A stretch of 64,000 bases of DNA, taken from Auanema rhodensis. Lineage: Eukaryota > Nematoda > Chromadorea > Rhabditida > Rhabditidae. Below are positions 23,509 to 36,139 of this stretch, piece after piece (the stretch's first letter is position 1; every line of letters starts with the position of its first letter). Where the stretch lies: contig OZ059896.1 in NCBI GenBank assembly GCA_964057225.1, positions 2,976,001-3,040,000 of the forward strand. The letters run 5' to 3'. Made by a program: the position numbers and the translations under genes. The notes beneath the pieces are model-generated. The model had not been told where the DNA came from, did not search any database, and was given only the letters and a program-made list of their open reading frames with translations.

Positions 23509-26313
23509 GATCTGTACTATCAGATTTGCGCTAGCTTGAAAATGCACCGAGATATGAACTGATATAAGTTCACACTTATATCCTCGATTTTCACCCTGAA
23601 GAATTAATTTTTTCGTTGAATTACATTGTCCTTCGTTTTTGCCTTGAAAAAAGGAATCTAAAAACATCTACTTTTCGCTAAATTATTTTGAAATTTTTCG
23701 AAAAAATTTTTGTCAAAATGTTTTTGGAAGCAATTTTGAGTGTACATGGAAACTCAACATACAATAATGCATCATTTTTCAAACGATCATAACTAATTTT
23801 GGTATTAAGCGTTTCTCAATGTAATATAGTGCATTCAATGCGGATTTTTAAGCTGCGTCGATCTGTGTTATCAGATTTGCGCTAGCTGAAAAATGCACCG
23901 AGATATCAACTGATATAAGTTCACACTTATATTTTCGATGTTCACCCTGAAGAATTAATTTTTTCGTTGAATAACATTGTCCATCGTTTTTGCCTCGAAA
24001 AAAGGAATCTAAAAACATCTACTTTTCGCTAAATTATTTTGAAATTTTCGAAAAAATTTTTGTCAAAATGTTTTTGGAAGCAATGTTGAGTGTACATGGA
24101 AACTCAACATACACTAATGCATCATTTTTCAAACGATCATAACTAATTTTTTATTAAGCGTTTCTCAATGTAGTATAGTGCATTCGATGCGGATTTTTAA
24201 GCTGCGTCGATCTGTACTATCAGATTTGCGCTAGCTTGAAAATGCACCGAGATATGAACTGATATAAGTTCACACTTATATCCTCGATTTTCACCCTGAA
24301 GAATTAATTTTTTCGTTGAATTACATTGTCCTTCGTTTTTGCCTTGAAAAAAGGAATCTAAAAACATCTACTTTTCGCTAAATTATTTTGAAATTTTTCG
24401 AAAAAATTTTTGTCAAAATGTTTTTGGAAGCAATGTTGAGTGTACATGGAAACTCAACATACACTAATGCATCATTTTTCAAACGATCATAACTAAATTT
24501 TGTATTAAGCGTTTCTCAATGTAGTATAGTGCATTCGATGCGGATTTTGAAGCTGCGTCGATCTGTACTATCAGATTTGCGCTAGCTTGAAAATGCACCG
24601 AGATATCAACTGATATAAGTTCACACTTATATCCTCGATTTTCACCCTGAAGAATTAATTTTTTCGTTGAATAACATTGTCCATCGTTTTTGCTTTGAAA
24701 AAAGGAATCTAAAAACATCTACTTTTTGCTAAATTATTTTGAAATTTTTCGAAAAAATTTTTGTCAAAATGTTTTTGGAAGCAATTTTGAGTGTACATGG
24801 AAACTCAACATACACTAATGCATCATTTTTCAAACGATAATAACTAATTTTTTTATTAAGTTTTTCTCATTGTAGTATAATGCAATCGATGCGGAATTTT
24901 AAGCTGCGTCGATCTGTGTTATCAGATTTCCGCTAGCTTGAAAATGCACCGAGATATCAACTGATATAAGTTCACACTTATATCCTCGATTTTCACCCTG
25001 AAGAATTAATTTTTTCGTTGAATTACATTGTCCTTCGTTTTTGCCTTGAAAATAGGAATCTAAAAACATCTACTTTTCGCTAAATTATTTTGAAATTTTT
25101 CGAAAAAATTTTTGTCAAAATGTTTTTGGAAGCAATTTTGAGTGTACATGGAAACTCAACATACACTAATGCATCATTTTTCAAACGATCATAACTAATT
25201 TTTTTATTAAGCTTTTCTCATTGTAGTATAATGCAATCGATGCGGAATTTTAAGCTGCGTCGATCTGTGTTATCAGATTTCCGCTAGCTTGAAAATGCAC
25301 CGAGATATCAACTGATATAAGTTCACACTTATATCCTCGATTTTCACCCTGAAGAATTAATTTTTTCGTTGAATAACATTGTCCATCGTTTTTGCCTCAA
25401 AAAAAGGAATCTGAAAACATCTACTTTTCGCTAAATTATTTTGAAATTTTTCGAAAAAATTTTTGTCAAAATGTTTTTGGAAGCAATTTTGAGTGTACAT
25501 GAAAACTCAACATACACTAATGCATCATTTTTCAAACGATCATAACTAATTTTTGTATTAAGCGTTTCTCAATGTAGTATAGTGCATTCGATGCGGATTT
25601 TTAAGCTGCGTCGATCTGTACTATCAGATTTGCGCTAGCTTGAAAATGCACCGAGATATGAACTGATATAAGTTCACACTTATATCCTCGATTTTCACCC
25701 TGAAGAATTAATTTTTTCGTTGAATAACATTGTCCATCGTTTTTGCCTTAAAAAAAGGAATCTGAAAACATCTACTTTTCGCTAAATTATTTTGAAATTT
25801 TTCGAAAAAATTTTTGTCAAAGTGTTTTTGGAAGCAATTTTGAGTGTACATGAAAACTCAACATACACTAATGCATCATTTTTCAAACGATCATAACTAA
25901 TTTTTGTATTAAGCGTTTCTCAATGTAGTATAGTGCATTCGATGCGGATTTTTAAGCTGCGTCGATCTGTACTATCAGATTTGCGCTAGCTTGAAAATGC
26001 ACCGAGATATGAACTGATATAAGTTCACACTTATATCCTCGATTTTCACCCTGAAGAATTAATTTTTTCGTTGAATTACATTGTCCTTCGTTTTTGCCTT
26101 GAAAAAAGGAATCTAAAAACATCTACTTTTCGCTAAATTATTTTGAAATTTTCGAAAAAATTTTTGTCAAAATGTTTTTGGAAGCAATGTTGAGTGTACA
26201 TGGAAACTCAACATACACTAATGCATCATTTTTCAAACGATCATAACTAATTTTTGTACTAAGCGTTTCTCAATGTAGTATAGTGCATTCGATGCGGATT
26301 TTTAAGCTGCGTC
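23509..26313 (+). repeat. Mixed monomers with a diverged fragment of the giant unit
   Basis: Eight units. Unit 23860 is unusual: GCTAGCTGAAAAATGC, TATATTTTCGATGTTC, a four-T palindrome variant and TTTTTTATTAAGCG make it 349 bp. Units 24209-25261 resemble units 20350-21402 (TAAATTTTGTATT, GCTTTGAAAA, ATGCAATCGATGCGGAAT at 24880 and 25231) but with new changes: GGATTTTGAAG (24544), ACGATAATAAC (24835), AAGTTTTTCTC (24859) and GAAAATAGG (25050). They are a partial, older fourth copy of that part of the giant unit. Units 25262, 25613 and 25964 carry CATGAAAACTC or its relatives. Confidence 0.78.
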
Positions 26314-27716
26314 GATCTGTACTATCTGATTTGCGCTAGCTTGAAAATGCACCGAGATATGAACTGATATAAGTTCACACTTATATCCTCGATTTTCACC
26401 CTGAAGAATTAATTTTTTCGTTGAATTACATTGTCCTTCGTTTTTGCCTTGAAAAAAGGAATCTAAAAACATCTACTTTTCGCTAAATTATTTTGAAATT
26501 TTTCGAAAAAATTTTTGTCAAAATGTTTTTGGAAGCAATGTTGAGTGTACATGGAAACTCAACATACACTAATGCATCATTTTTCAAACGATCATAACTA
26601 ATTTTTGTATTAAGCGTTTCTCAATGTAGTATAGTGCATTCGATGCGGATTTTTAAGCTGCGTCGATCTGTGTTATCAAATTTCCGCTAGCTTAAAAATG
26701 CACCGAGATATCAACTGATATAAGTTCACACTTATATCCTCGATTTTCACCCTGAAGAATTAATTTTTTCGTTGAATAACATTGTCCATCGTTTTTGCCT
26801 CGAAAAAAGGAATCTAAAAACAACTACTTTTCGCTAAATTATTTTGAAATTTTTCGAAAAAATTTTTGTCAAAATGTTTTTGGAAGCAATTTGGAGTGTA
26901 CATGGAAACTCAACATACACTAATGCATCATTTTTCAAACGATCATAACTAATTTTTGTATTAAGCGTTTCTCAATGTAGTATAGTGCATTCGATGCGGA
27001 TTTTTAAGCTGCGTCGATCTGTACTATCAGATTTGCGCTAGCTTGAAAATGCACCGAGATATCAACTGATATAAGTTCACACTTATATCCTCGATTTTCA
27101 CCCTGAAGAATTAATTTTTTCGTTGAATTACATTGTCCTTCGTTTTTGCCTTGAAAAAAGGAATCTAAAAACATCTACTTTTCGCTAAATTATTTTGAAA
27201 TTTTTCGAAAAAATTTTTGTCAAAATGTTTTTGGAAGCAATGTTGAGTGTACATGGAAACTCAACATACACTAATGCATCATTTTTCAAACGATCATAAC
27301 TAATTTTTGTATTAAGCGTTTCTCAATGTAGTATAGTGCATTCGATGCGGATTTTTAAGCTGCGTCGATGTGTACTATCAGATTTGCGCTGGCTTGAAAA
27401 TGCACCGAGATATCAACTGATATAAGTTCACACCTATATCCTCGATTTTCACCCTGAAGAATTAATTTTTTCGTTGAATAACATTGTCCATCGTTTTTGC
27501 CTCGAAAAAAGGAATCTAAAAACATCTACTTTTCGCTAAATTATTTTGAAATTTTCGAAAAAATTTTTGTCAAAATGTTTTTGGAAGCAATGTTGAGTGT
27601 ACATGGAAACTCAACATACACTAATGCATCATTTTTCAAACGATCATAACTAATTTTTGTACTAAGCGTTTCTCAATGTAGTATAGTGCATTCGATGCGG
27701 ATTTTTAAGCTGCGTC
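26314..27716 (+). repeat. Four-monomer higher-order unit, 1,403 bp
   Basis: Units 26314 (TACTATCTGATTTG), 26665 (TATCAAATTTCCGC, ACAACTACTTTTCGC, CAATTTGGAG), 27016 (TACTATCAG) and 27367 (GATGTGTACT, GCTGGCTTG, CACCTATATC, four-T palindrome). The order repeats at 27717, 28068, 28419 and 28770. The fourth unit here is 350 bp because of the shortened T-run, so the shift is 1,403 rather than 1,404 bp. Confidence 0.83.
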
Positions 27717-29471
27717 GATCTGTACTATCTGATTTGCGCTAGCTTGAAAATGCACCGAGATATGAACTGATATAAGTTCACACTTATATCCTCGATTTTC
27801 ACCCTGAAGAATTAATTTTTTCGTTGAATTACATTGTCCTTCGTTTTTGCCTTGAAAAAAGGAATCTAAAAACATCTACTTTTCGCTAAATTATTTTGAA
27901 ATTTTTCGAAAAAATTTTTGTCAAAATGTTTTTGGAAGCAATGTTGAGTGTACATGGAAACTCAACATACACTAATGCATCATTTTTCAAACGATCATAA
28001 CTAATTTTTGTATTAAGCGTTTCTCAATGTAGTATAGTGCATTCGATGCGGATTTTTAAGCTGCGTCGATCTGTGTTATCAAATTTCCGCTAGCTTAAAA
28101 ATGCACCGAGATATCAACTGATATAAGTTCACACTTATATCCTCGATTTTCACCCTGAAGAATTAATTTTTTCGTTGAATAACATTGTCCATCGTTTTTG
28201 CCTCGAAAAAAGGAATCTAAAAACAACTACTTTTCGCTAAATTATTTTGAAATTTTTCGAAAAAATTTTTGTCAAAATGTTTTTGGAAGCAATTTGGAGT
28301 GTACATGGAAACTCAACATACACTAATGCATCATTTTTCAAACGATCATAACTAATTTTTGTATTAAGCGTTTCTCAATGTAGTATAGTGCATTCGATGC
28401 GGATTTTTAAGCTGCGTCGATCTGTACTATCAGATTTGCGCTAGCTTGAAAATGCACCGAGATATCAACTGATATAAGTTCACACTTATATCCTCGATTT
28501 TCACCCTGAAGAATTAATTTTTTCGTTGAATAACATTGTCCATCGTTTTTGCCTCAAAAAAAGGAATCTAAAAACAACTACTTTTCGCTAAATTATTTTG
28601 AAATTTTTCGAAAAAATTTTTGTCAAAATGTTTTTGGAAGCAATTTGGAGTGTACATGGAAACTCAACATACACTAATGCATCATTTTTCAAACGATCAT
28701 AACTAATTTTTGTATTAAGCGTTTCTCAATGTAGTATAGTGCATTCGATGCGGATTTTTAAGCTGCGTCGATGTGTACTATCAGATTTGCGCTGGCTTGA
28801 AAATGCACCGAGATATCAACTGATATAAGTTCACACCTATATCCTCGATTTTCACCCTGAAGAATTAATTTTTTCGTTGAATAACATTGTCCATCGTTTT
28901 TGCCTTGAAAAAAGGAATCTAAAAACATCTACTTTTTGCTAAATTATTTTGAAATTTTTCGAAAAAATTTTTGTCAAAATGTTTTTGGAAGCAATTTTGA
29001 GTGTACATGGAAACTCAACATACACTAATGCATCATTTTTCAAACGATCATAACTTATTTTTGTATTAAGCGTTTCTCAATGTAGTATAGTGCATTCGAT
29101 GCGGATTTTTAAGCTGCGTCGATCTGTACTATCAGATTTGCGCTAGCTTAAAAATGCACCGAGATATCAACTGATATAAGTTCACACCTATATCCTCGAT
29201 TTTCACCCTGAAGAATTAATTTTTTCGTTGAATAACATTGTCCATCGTTTTTGCCTTGAAAAAAGGAATCTAAAAACATCTACTTTTCGCTAAATTATTT
29301 TGAAATTTTTTGAAAAAATTTTTGTCAAAATGTTTTTGGAAGCAATTTTGAGTGTACATGGAAACTCAACATACACTAATGCATCATTTTTCAAACGATC
29401 ATAACTAATTTTTGTATTGAGCGTTTCTCTATGTAGTATAGTGCATTCGATGCGGATTTTTAAGCTGCGTC
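27717..29471 (+). repeat. Five-monomer block, copy 1 (repeats +2,105 bp)
   Basis: Units 27717, 28068, 28419, 28770 and 29121 reappear in order at 29822, 30173, 30524, 30875 and 31226. Shared markers are TACTATCTG (27724 and 29829), GATGTGTACT (28770 and 30875), CAATTTGGAG and the CpG-less palindrome TTTTTTGAAAAA (about 29308 and 31411). The fifth unit differs at its 3' end (TTGAGCGTTTCTCTATG near 29417 versus TTAAGCGTTTCTCAATG). The intervening unit 29472 is the 350-bp GCTAGCTGAAAAATGC type, which makes the shift 2,105. Confidence 0.83.
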
Positions 29472-29821
29472 GATCTGTGTTATCAGATTTGCGCTAGCTG
29501 AAAAATGCACCGAGATATCAACTGATATAAGTTCACACTTATATTTTCGATGTTCACCCTGAAGAATTAATTTTTTCGTTGAATAACATTGTCCATCGTT
29601 TTTGCCTCGAAAAAAGGAATCTAAAAACAACTACTTTTCGCTAAATTATTTTGAAATTTTCGAAAAAATTTTTGTCAAAATGTTTTTGGAAGCAATGTTG
29701 AGTGTACATGGAAACTCAACATACACTAATGCATCATTTTTCAAACGATCATAACTAATTTTTGTACTAAGCGTTTCTCAATGTAGTATAGTGCATTCGA
29801 TGCGGATTTTTAAGCTGCGTC

Positions 29822-31576
29822 GATCTGTACTATCTGATTTGCGCTAGCTTGAAAATGCACCGAGATATGAACTGATATAAGTTCACACTTATATCCTCGA
29901 TTTTCACCCTGAAGAATTAATTTTTTCGTTGAATTACATTGTCCTTCGTTTTTGCCTTGAAAAAAGGAATCTAAAAACATCTACTTTTCGCTAAATTATT
30001 TTGAAATTTTTCGAAAAAATTTTTGTCAAAATGTTTTTGGAAGCAATGTTGAGTGTACATGGAAACTCAACATACACTAATGCATCATTTTTCAAACGAT
30101 CATAACTAATTTTTGTATTAAGCGTTTCTCAATGTAGTATAGTGCATTCGATGCGGATTTTTAAGCTGCGTCGATCTGTGTTATCAAATTTCCGCTAGCT
30201 TAAAAATGCACCGAGATATCAACTGATATAAGTTCACACTTATATCCTCGATTTTCACCCTGAAGAATTAATTTTTTCGTTGAATAACATTGTCCATCGT
30301 TTTTGCCTCGAAAAAAGGAATCTAAAAACAACTACTTTTCGCTAAATTATTTTGAAATTTTTCGAAAAAATTTTTGTCAAAATGTTTTTGGAAGCAATTT
30401 GGAGTGTACATGGAAACTCAACATACACTAATGCATCATTTTTCAAACGATCATAACTAATTTTTGTATTAAGCGTTTCTCAATGTAGTATAGTGCATTC
30501 GATGCGGATTTTTAAGCTGCGTCGATCTGTACTATCAGATTTGCGCTAGCTTGAAAATGCACCGAGATATCAACTGATATAAGTTCACACTTATATCCTC
30601 GATTTTCACCCTGAAGAATTAATTTTTTCGTTGAATAACATTGTCCATCGTTTTTGCCTCAAAAAAAGGAATCTAAAAACAACTACTTTTCGCTAAATTA
30701 TTTTGAAATTTTTCGAAAAAATTTTTGTCAAAATGTTTTTGGAAGCAATTTGGAGTGTACATGGAAACTCAACATACACTAATGCATCATTTTTCAAACG
30801 ATCATAACTAATTTTTGTATTAAGCGTTTCTCAATGTAGTATAGTGCATTCGATGCGGATTTTTAAGCTGCGTCGATGTGTACTATCAGATTTGCGCTGG
30901 CTTGAAAATGCACCGAGATATCAACTGATATAAGTTCACACCTATATCCTCGATTTTCACCCTGAAGAATTAATTTTTTCGTTGAATAACATTGTCCATC
31001 GTTTTTGCCTTGAAAAAAGGAATCTAAAAACATCTACTTTTTGCTAAATTATTTTGAAATTTTTCGAAAAAATTTTTGTCAAAATGTTTTTGGAAGCAAT
31101 TTTGAGTGTACATGGAAACTCAACATACACTAATGCATCATTTTTCAAACGATCATAACTTATTTTTGTATTAAGCGTTTCTCAATGTAGTATAGTGCAT
31201 TCGATGCGGATTTTTAAGCTGCGTCGATCTGTACTATCAGATTTGCGCTAGCTTAAAAATGCACCGAGATATCAACTGATATAAGTTCACACCTATATCC
31301 TCGATTTTCACCCTGAAGAATTAATTTTTTCGTTGAATAACATTGTCCATCGTTTTTGCCTTGAAAAAAGGAATCTAAAAACATCTACTTTTCGCTAAAT
31401 TATTTTGAAATTTTTTGAAAAAATTTTTGTCAAAATGTTTTTGGAAGCAATTTTGAGTGTACATGGAAACTCAACATACACTAATGCATCATTTTTCAAA
31501 CGATCATAACTAATTTTTGTATTAAGCGTTTCTCAATGTAGTATAGTGCATTCGATGCGGATTTTTAAGCTGCGTC
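29822..31576 (+). repeat. Five-monomer block, copy 2
   Basis: Second copy of 27717-29471. The match is essentially complete through the first four monomers and most of the fifth. After it the sequence passes to a TATCAAATTT unit (31577), whereas copy 1 passes to the GCTAGCTGAAAAATGC unit (29472). So the copies share the same left context (a GTACTAAG 3' end precedes both) but differ on the right, placing the exchange point near 31,500. Confidence 0.8.
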
Positions 31577-34500
31577 GATCTGTGTTATCAAATTTCCGCT
31601 AGCTTAAAAATGCACCGAGATATCAACTGATATAAGTTCACACTTATATCCTCGATTTTCACCCTGAAGAATTAATTTTTTCGTTGAATAACATTGTCCA
31701 TCGTTTTTGCCTCGAAAAAAGGAATCTAAAAACAACTACTTTTCGCTAAATTATTTTGAAATTTTTCGAAAAAATTTTTGTCAAAATGTTTTTGGAAGCA
31801 ATTTTGAGTGTACATGAAAACTCAACATACACTAATGCATCATTTTTCAAACGATCATAACTAATTTTTGTATTAAGCGTTTCTCAATGTAGTATAGTGC
31901 ATTCGATGCGGATTTTTAAGCTGCGTCGATGTGTACTATCAGATTTGCGCTGGCTTGAAAATGCACCGAGATATCAACTGATATAAGTTCACACCTATAT
32001 CCTCGATTTTCACCCTGAAGAATTAATTTTTTCGTTGAATAACATTGTCCATCGTTTTTGCCTTGAAAAAAGGAATCTAAAAACATCTACTTTTCGCTAA
32101 ATTATTTTGAAATTTTTCGAAAAAATTTTTGTCAAAATGTTTTTGGAAGCAATTTTGAGTGTACATGGAAACTCAACATACACTAATGCATCATTTTTCA
32201 AACGATCATAACTTATTTTTGTATTAAGCGTTTCTCAATGTAGTATAGTGCATTCGATGCGGATTTTTAAGCTGCGTCGATCTGTGTTATCAAATTTCCG
32301 CTAGCTTAAAAATGCACCGAGATATCAACTGATATAAGTTCACACTTATATCCTCGATTTTCACCCTGAAGAATTAATTTTTTCGTTGAATAACATTGTC
32401 CATCGTTTTTGCCTCGAAAAAAGGAATCTAAAAACAACTACTTTTCGCTAAATTATTTTGAAATTTTTCGAAAAAATTTTTGTCAAAATGTTTTTGGAAG
32501 CAATTTGGAGTGTACATGGAAACTCAACATACACTAATGCATCATTTTTCAAACGATCATAACTAATTTTTGTATTAAGCGTTTCTCAATGTAGTATAGT
32601 GCATTCGATGCGGATTTTTAAGCTGCGTCGATCTGTGTTATCAAATTTCCGCTAGCTTAAAAATGCACCGAGATATCAACTGATATAAGTTCACACTTAT
32701 ATCCTCGATTTTCACCCTGAAGAATTAATTTTTTCGTTGAATAACATTGTCCATCGTTTTTGCCTCGAAAAAAGGAATCTAAAAACAACTACTTTTCGCT
32801 AAATTATTTTGAAATTTTTCGAAAAAATTTTTGTCAAAATGTTTTTGGAAGCAATTTGGAGTGTACATGGAAACTCAACATACACTAATGCATCATTTTT
32901 CAAACGATCATAACTAATTTTTGTATTAAGCGTTTCTCAATGTAGTATAGTGCATTCGATGCGGATTTTTAAGCTGCGTCGATCTGTACTATCAGATTTG
33001 CGCTAGCTTGAAAATGCACCGAGATATCAACTGATATAAGTTCACACTTATATCCTCGATTTTCACCCTGAAGAATTAATTTTTTCGTTGAATAACATTG
33101 TCCATCGTTTTTGCCTCGAAAAAAGGAATCTAAAAACAACTACTTTTCGCTAAATTATTTTGAAATTTTTCGAAAAAATTTTTGTCAAAATGTTTTTGGA
33201 AGCAATTTGGAGTGTACATGGAAACTCAACATACACTAATGCATCATTTTTCAAACGATCATAACTAATTTTTGTATTAAGCGTTTCTCAATGTAGTATA
33301 GTGCATTCGATGCGGATTTTTAAGCTGCGTCGATGTGTACTATCAGATTTGCGCTGGCTTGAAAATGCACCGAGATATCAACTGATATAAGTTCACACCT
33401 ATATCCTCGATTTTCACCCTGAAGAATTAATTTTTTCGTTGAATAACATTGTCCATCGTTTTTGCCTTGAAAAAAGGAATCTAAAAACATCTACTTTTTG
33501 CTAAATTATTTTGAAATTTTTCGAAAAAATTTTTGTCAAAATGTTTTTGGAAGCAATTTTGAGTGTACATGGAAACTCAACATACACTAATGCATCATTT
33601 TTCAAACGATCATAACTTATTTTTGTATTAAGCGTTTCTCAATGTAGTATAGTGCATTCGATGCGGATTTTTAAGCTGCGTCGATCTGTACTATCAGATT
33701 TGCGCTAGCTTAAAAATGCACCGAGATATCAACTGATATAAGTTCACACCTATATCCTCGATTTTCACCCTGAAGAATTAATTTTTTCGTTGAATAACAT
33801 TGTCCATCGTTTTTGCCTTGAAAAAAGGAATCTAAAAACATCTACTTTTCGCTAAATTATTTTGAAATTTTTTGAAAAAATTTTTGTCAAAATGTTTTTG
33901 GAAGCAATTTTGAGTGTACATGGAAACTCAACATACACTAATGCATCATTTTTCAAACGATCATAACTAATTTTTGTATTAAGCGTTTCTCAATGTAGTA
34001 TAGTGCATTCGATGCGGATTTTTAAGCTGCGTCGATCTGTGTTATCAAATTTCCGCTAGCTTAAAAATGCACCGAGATATCAACTGATATAAGTTCACAC
34101 CTATATCCTCGATTTTCACCCTGAAGAATTAATTTTTTCGTTGAATAACATTGTCCATCGTTTTTGCCTTGAAAAAAGGAATCTAAAAACATCTACTTTT
34201 CGCTAAATTATTTTGAAATTTTTCGAAAAAATTTTTGTCAAAATGTTTTTGGAAGCAATTTTGAGTGTACATGGAAACTCAACATACACTAATGCATCAT
34301 TTTTCAAACGATCATAACTTATTTTTGTATTAAGCGTTTCTCAATGTAGTATAGTGCATTCGATGCGGATTTTTAAGCTGCGTCGATCTGTACTATCAGA
34401 TTTGCGCTAGCTTAAAAATGCACCGAGATATCAACTGATATAAGTTCACACCTATATCCTCGATTTTCACCCTGAAGAATTAATTTTTTCGTTGAATAAC

Positions 34501-36139
34501 ATTGTCCATCGTTTTTGCCTTGAAAAAAGGAATCTAAAAACATCTACTTTTCGCTAAATTATTTTGAAATTTTTTGAAAAAATTTTTGTCAAAATGTTTT
34601 TGGAAGCAATTTTGAGTGTACATGGAAACTCAACATACACTAATGCATCATTTTTCAAACGATCATAACTAATTTTTGTATTAAGCGTTTCTCAATGTAG
34701 TATAGTGCATTCGATGCGGATTTTTAAGCTGCGTCGATCTGTGTTATCAAATTTCCGCTAGCTTAAAAATGCACCGAGATATCAACTGATATAAGTTCAC
34801 ACTTATATCCTCGATTTTCACCCTGAAGAATTAATTTTTTCGTTGAATAACATTGTCCATCGTTTTTGCCTCGAAAAAAGGAATCTAAAAACAACTACTT
34901 TTCGCTAAATTATTTTGAAATTTTTCGAAAAAATTTTTGTCAAAATGTTTTTGGAAGCAATTTGGAGTGTACATGGAAACTCAACATACACTAATGCATC
35001 ATTTTTCAAACGATCATAACTAATTTTTGTATTAAGCGTTTCTCAATGTAGTATAGTGCATTCGATGCGGATTTTTAAGCTGCGTCGATCTGTGTTATCA
35101 AATTTCCGCTAGCTTAAAAATGCACCGAGATATCAACTGATATAAGTTCACACTTATATCCTCGATTTTCACCCTGAAGAATTAATTTTTTCGTTGAATA
35201 ACATTGTCCATCGTTTTTGCCTCGAAAAAAGGAATCTAAAAACAACTACTTTTCGCTAAATTATTTTGAAATTTTTCGAAAAAATTTTTGTCAAAATGTT
35301 TTTGGAAGCAATTTGGAGTGTACATGGAAACTCAACATACACTAATGCATCATTTTTCAAACGATCATAACTAATTTTTGTATTAAGCGTTTCTCAATGT
35401 AGTATAGTGCATTCGATGCGGATTTTTAAGCTGCGTCGATGTGTACTATCAGATTTGCGCTGGCTTGAAAATGCACCGAGATATCAACTGATATAAGTTC
35501 ACACCTATATCCTCGATTTTCACCCTGAAGAATTAATTTTTTCGTTGAATAACATTGTCCATCGTTTTTGCCTTGAAAAAAGGAATCTAAAAACATCTAC
35601 TTTTTGCTAAATTATTTTGAAATTTTTCGAAAAAATTTTTGTCAAAATGTTTTTGGAAGCAATTTTGAGTGTACATGGAAACTCAACATACACTAATGCA
35701 TCATTTTTCAAACGATCATAACTTATTTTTGTATTAAGCGTTTCTCAATGTAGTATAGTGCATTCGATGCGGATTTTTAAGCTGCGTCGATCTGTACTAT
35801 CAGATTTGCGCTAGCTTAAAAATGCACCGAGATATCAACTGATATAAGTTCACACCTATATCCTCGATTTTCACCCTGAAGAAATAATTTTTTCGTTGAA
35901 TAACATTGTCCATCGTTTTTGCCTTGAAAAAAGGAATCTAAAAACATCTACTTTTTGCTAAATTATTTTGAAATTTTTCGAAAAAATTTTTGTCAAAATG
36001 TTTTTGGAAGCAATTTTGAGTGTACATGGAAACTCAACATACACTAATGCATCATTTTGCAAACGATCATAACTTATTTTTGTATTAAGCGTTTCTCAAT
36101 GTAGTATAGTGCATTCGATGCGGATTTTTAAGCTGCGTC
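31577..36139 (+). repeat. Shuffled GATGTG / TATCAAATTT monomer region
   Basis: Thirteen units drawn from the same small set as the previous blocks but in irregular order. TATCAAATTTCCGC units start at 31577, 32279, 32630, 34034, 34736 and 35087; GATGTGTACT/GCTGGCTTG units at 31928, 33332 and 35438. Units 33332 and 33683 match 35438 and 35789 (2,106 bp apart). The stretch left of them matches with a different shift (32279-32981 to 34736-35438, 2,457 bp) because unit 32981 has no counterpart. Unit 34034 joins a TATCAAATTT front to a CACCTATATC/AACTTATT body. Confidence 0.78.

Noticed and set aside
24479-24718. 79-codon minus-strand open frame
   Set aside because: It spans a monomer boundary in unit 24209/24560 and depends on local variants. 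Although the 351-bp period is divisible by three, the frame does not stay open in neighbouring units, as a real repeat-encoded protein would require.
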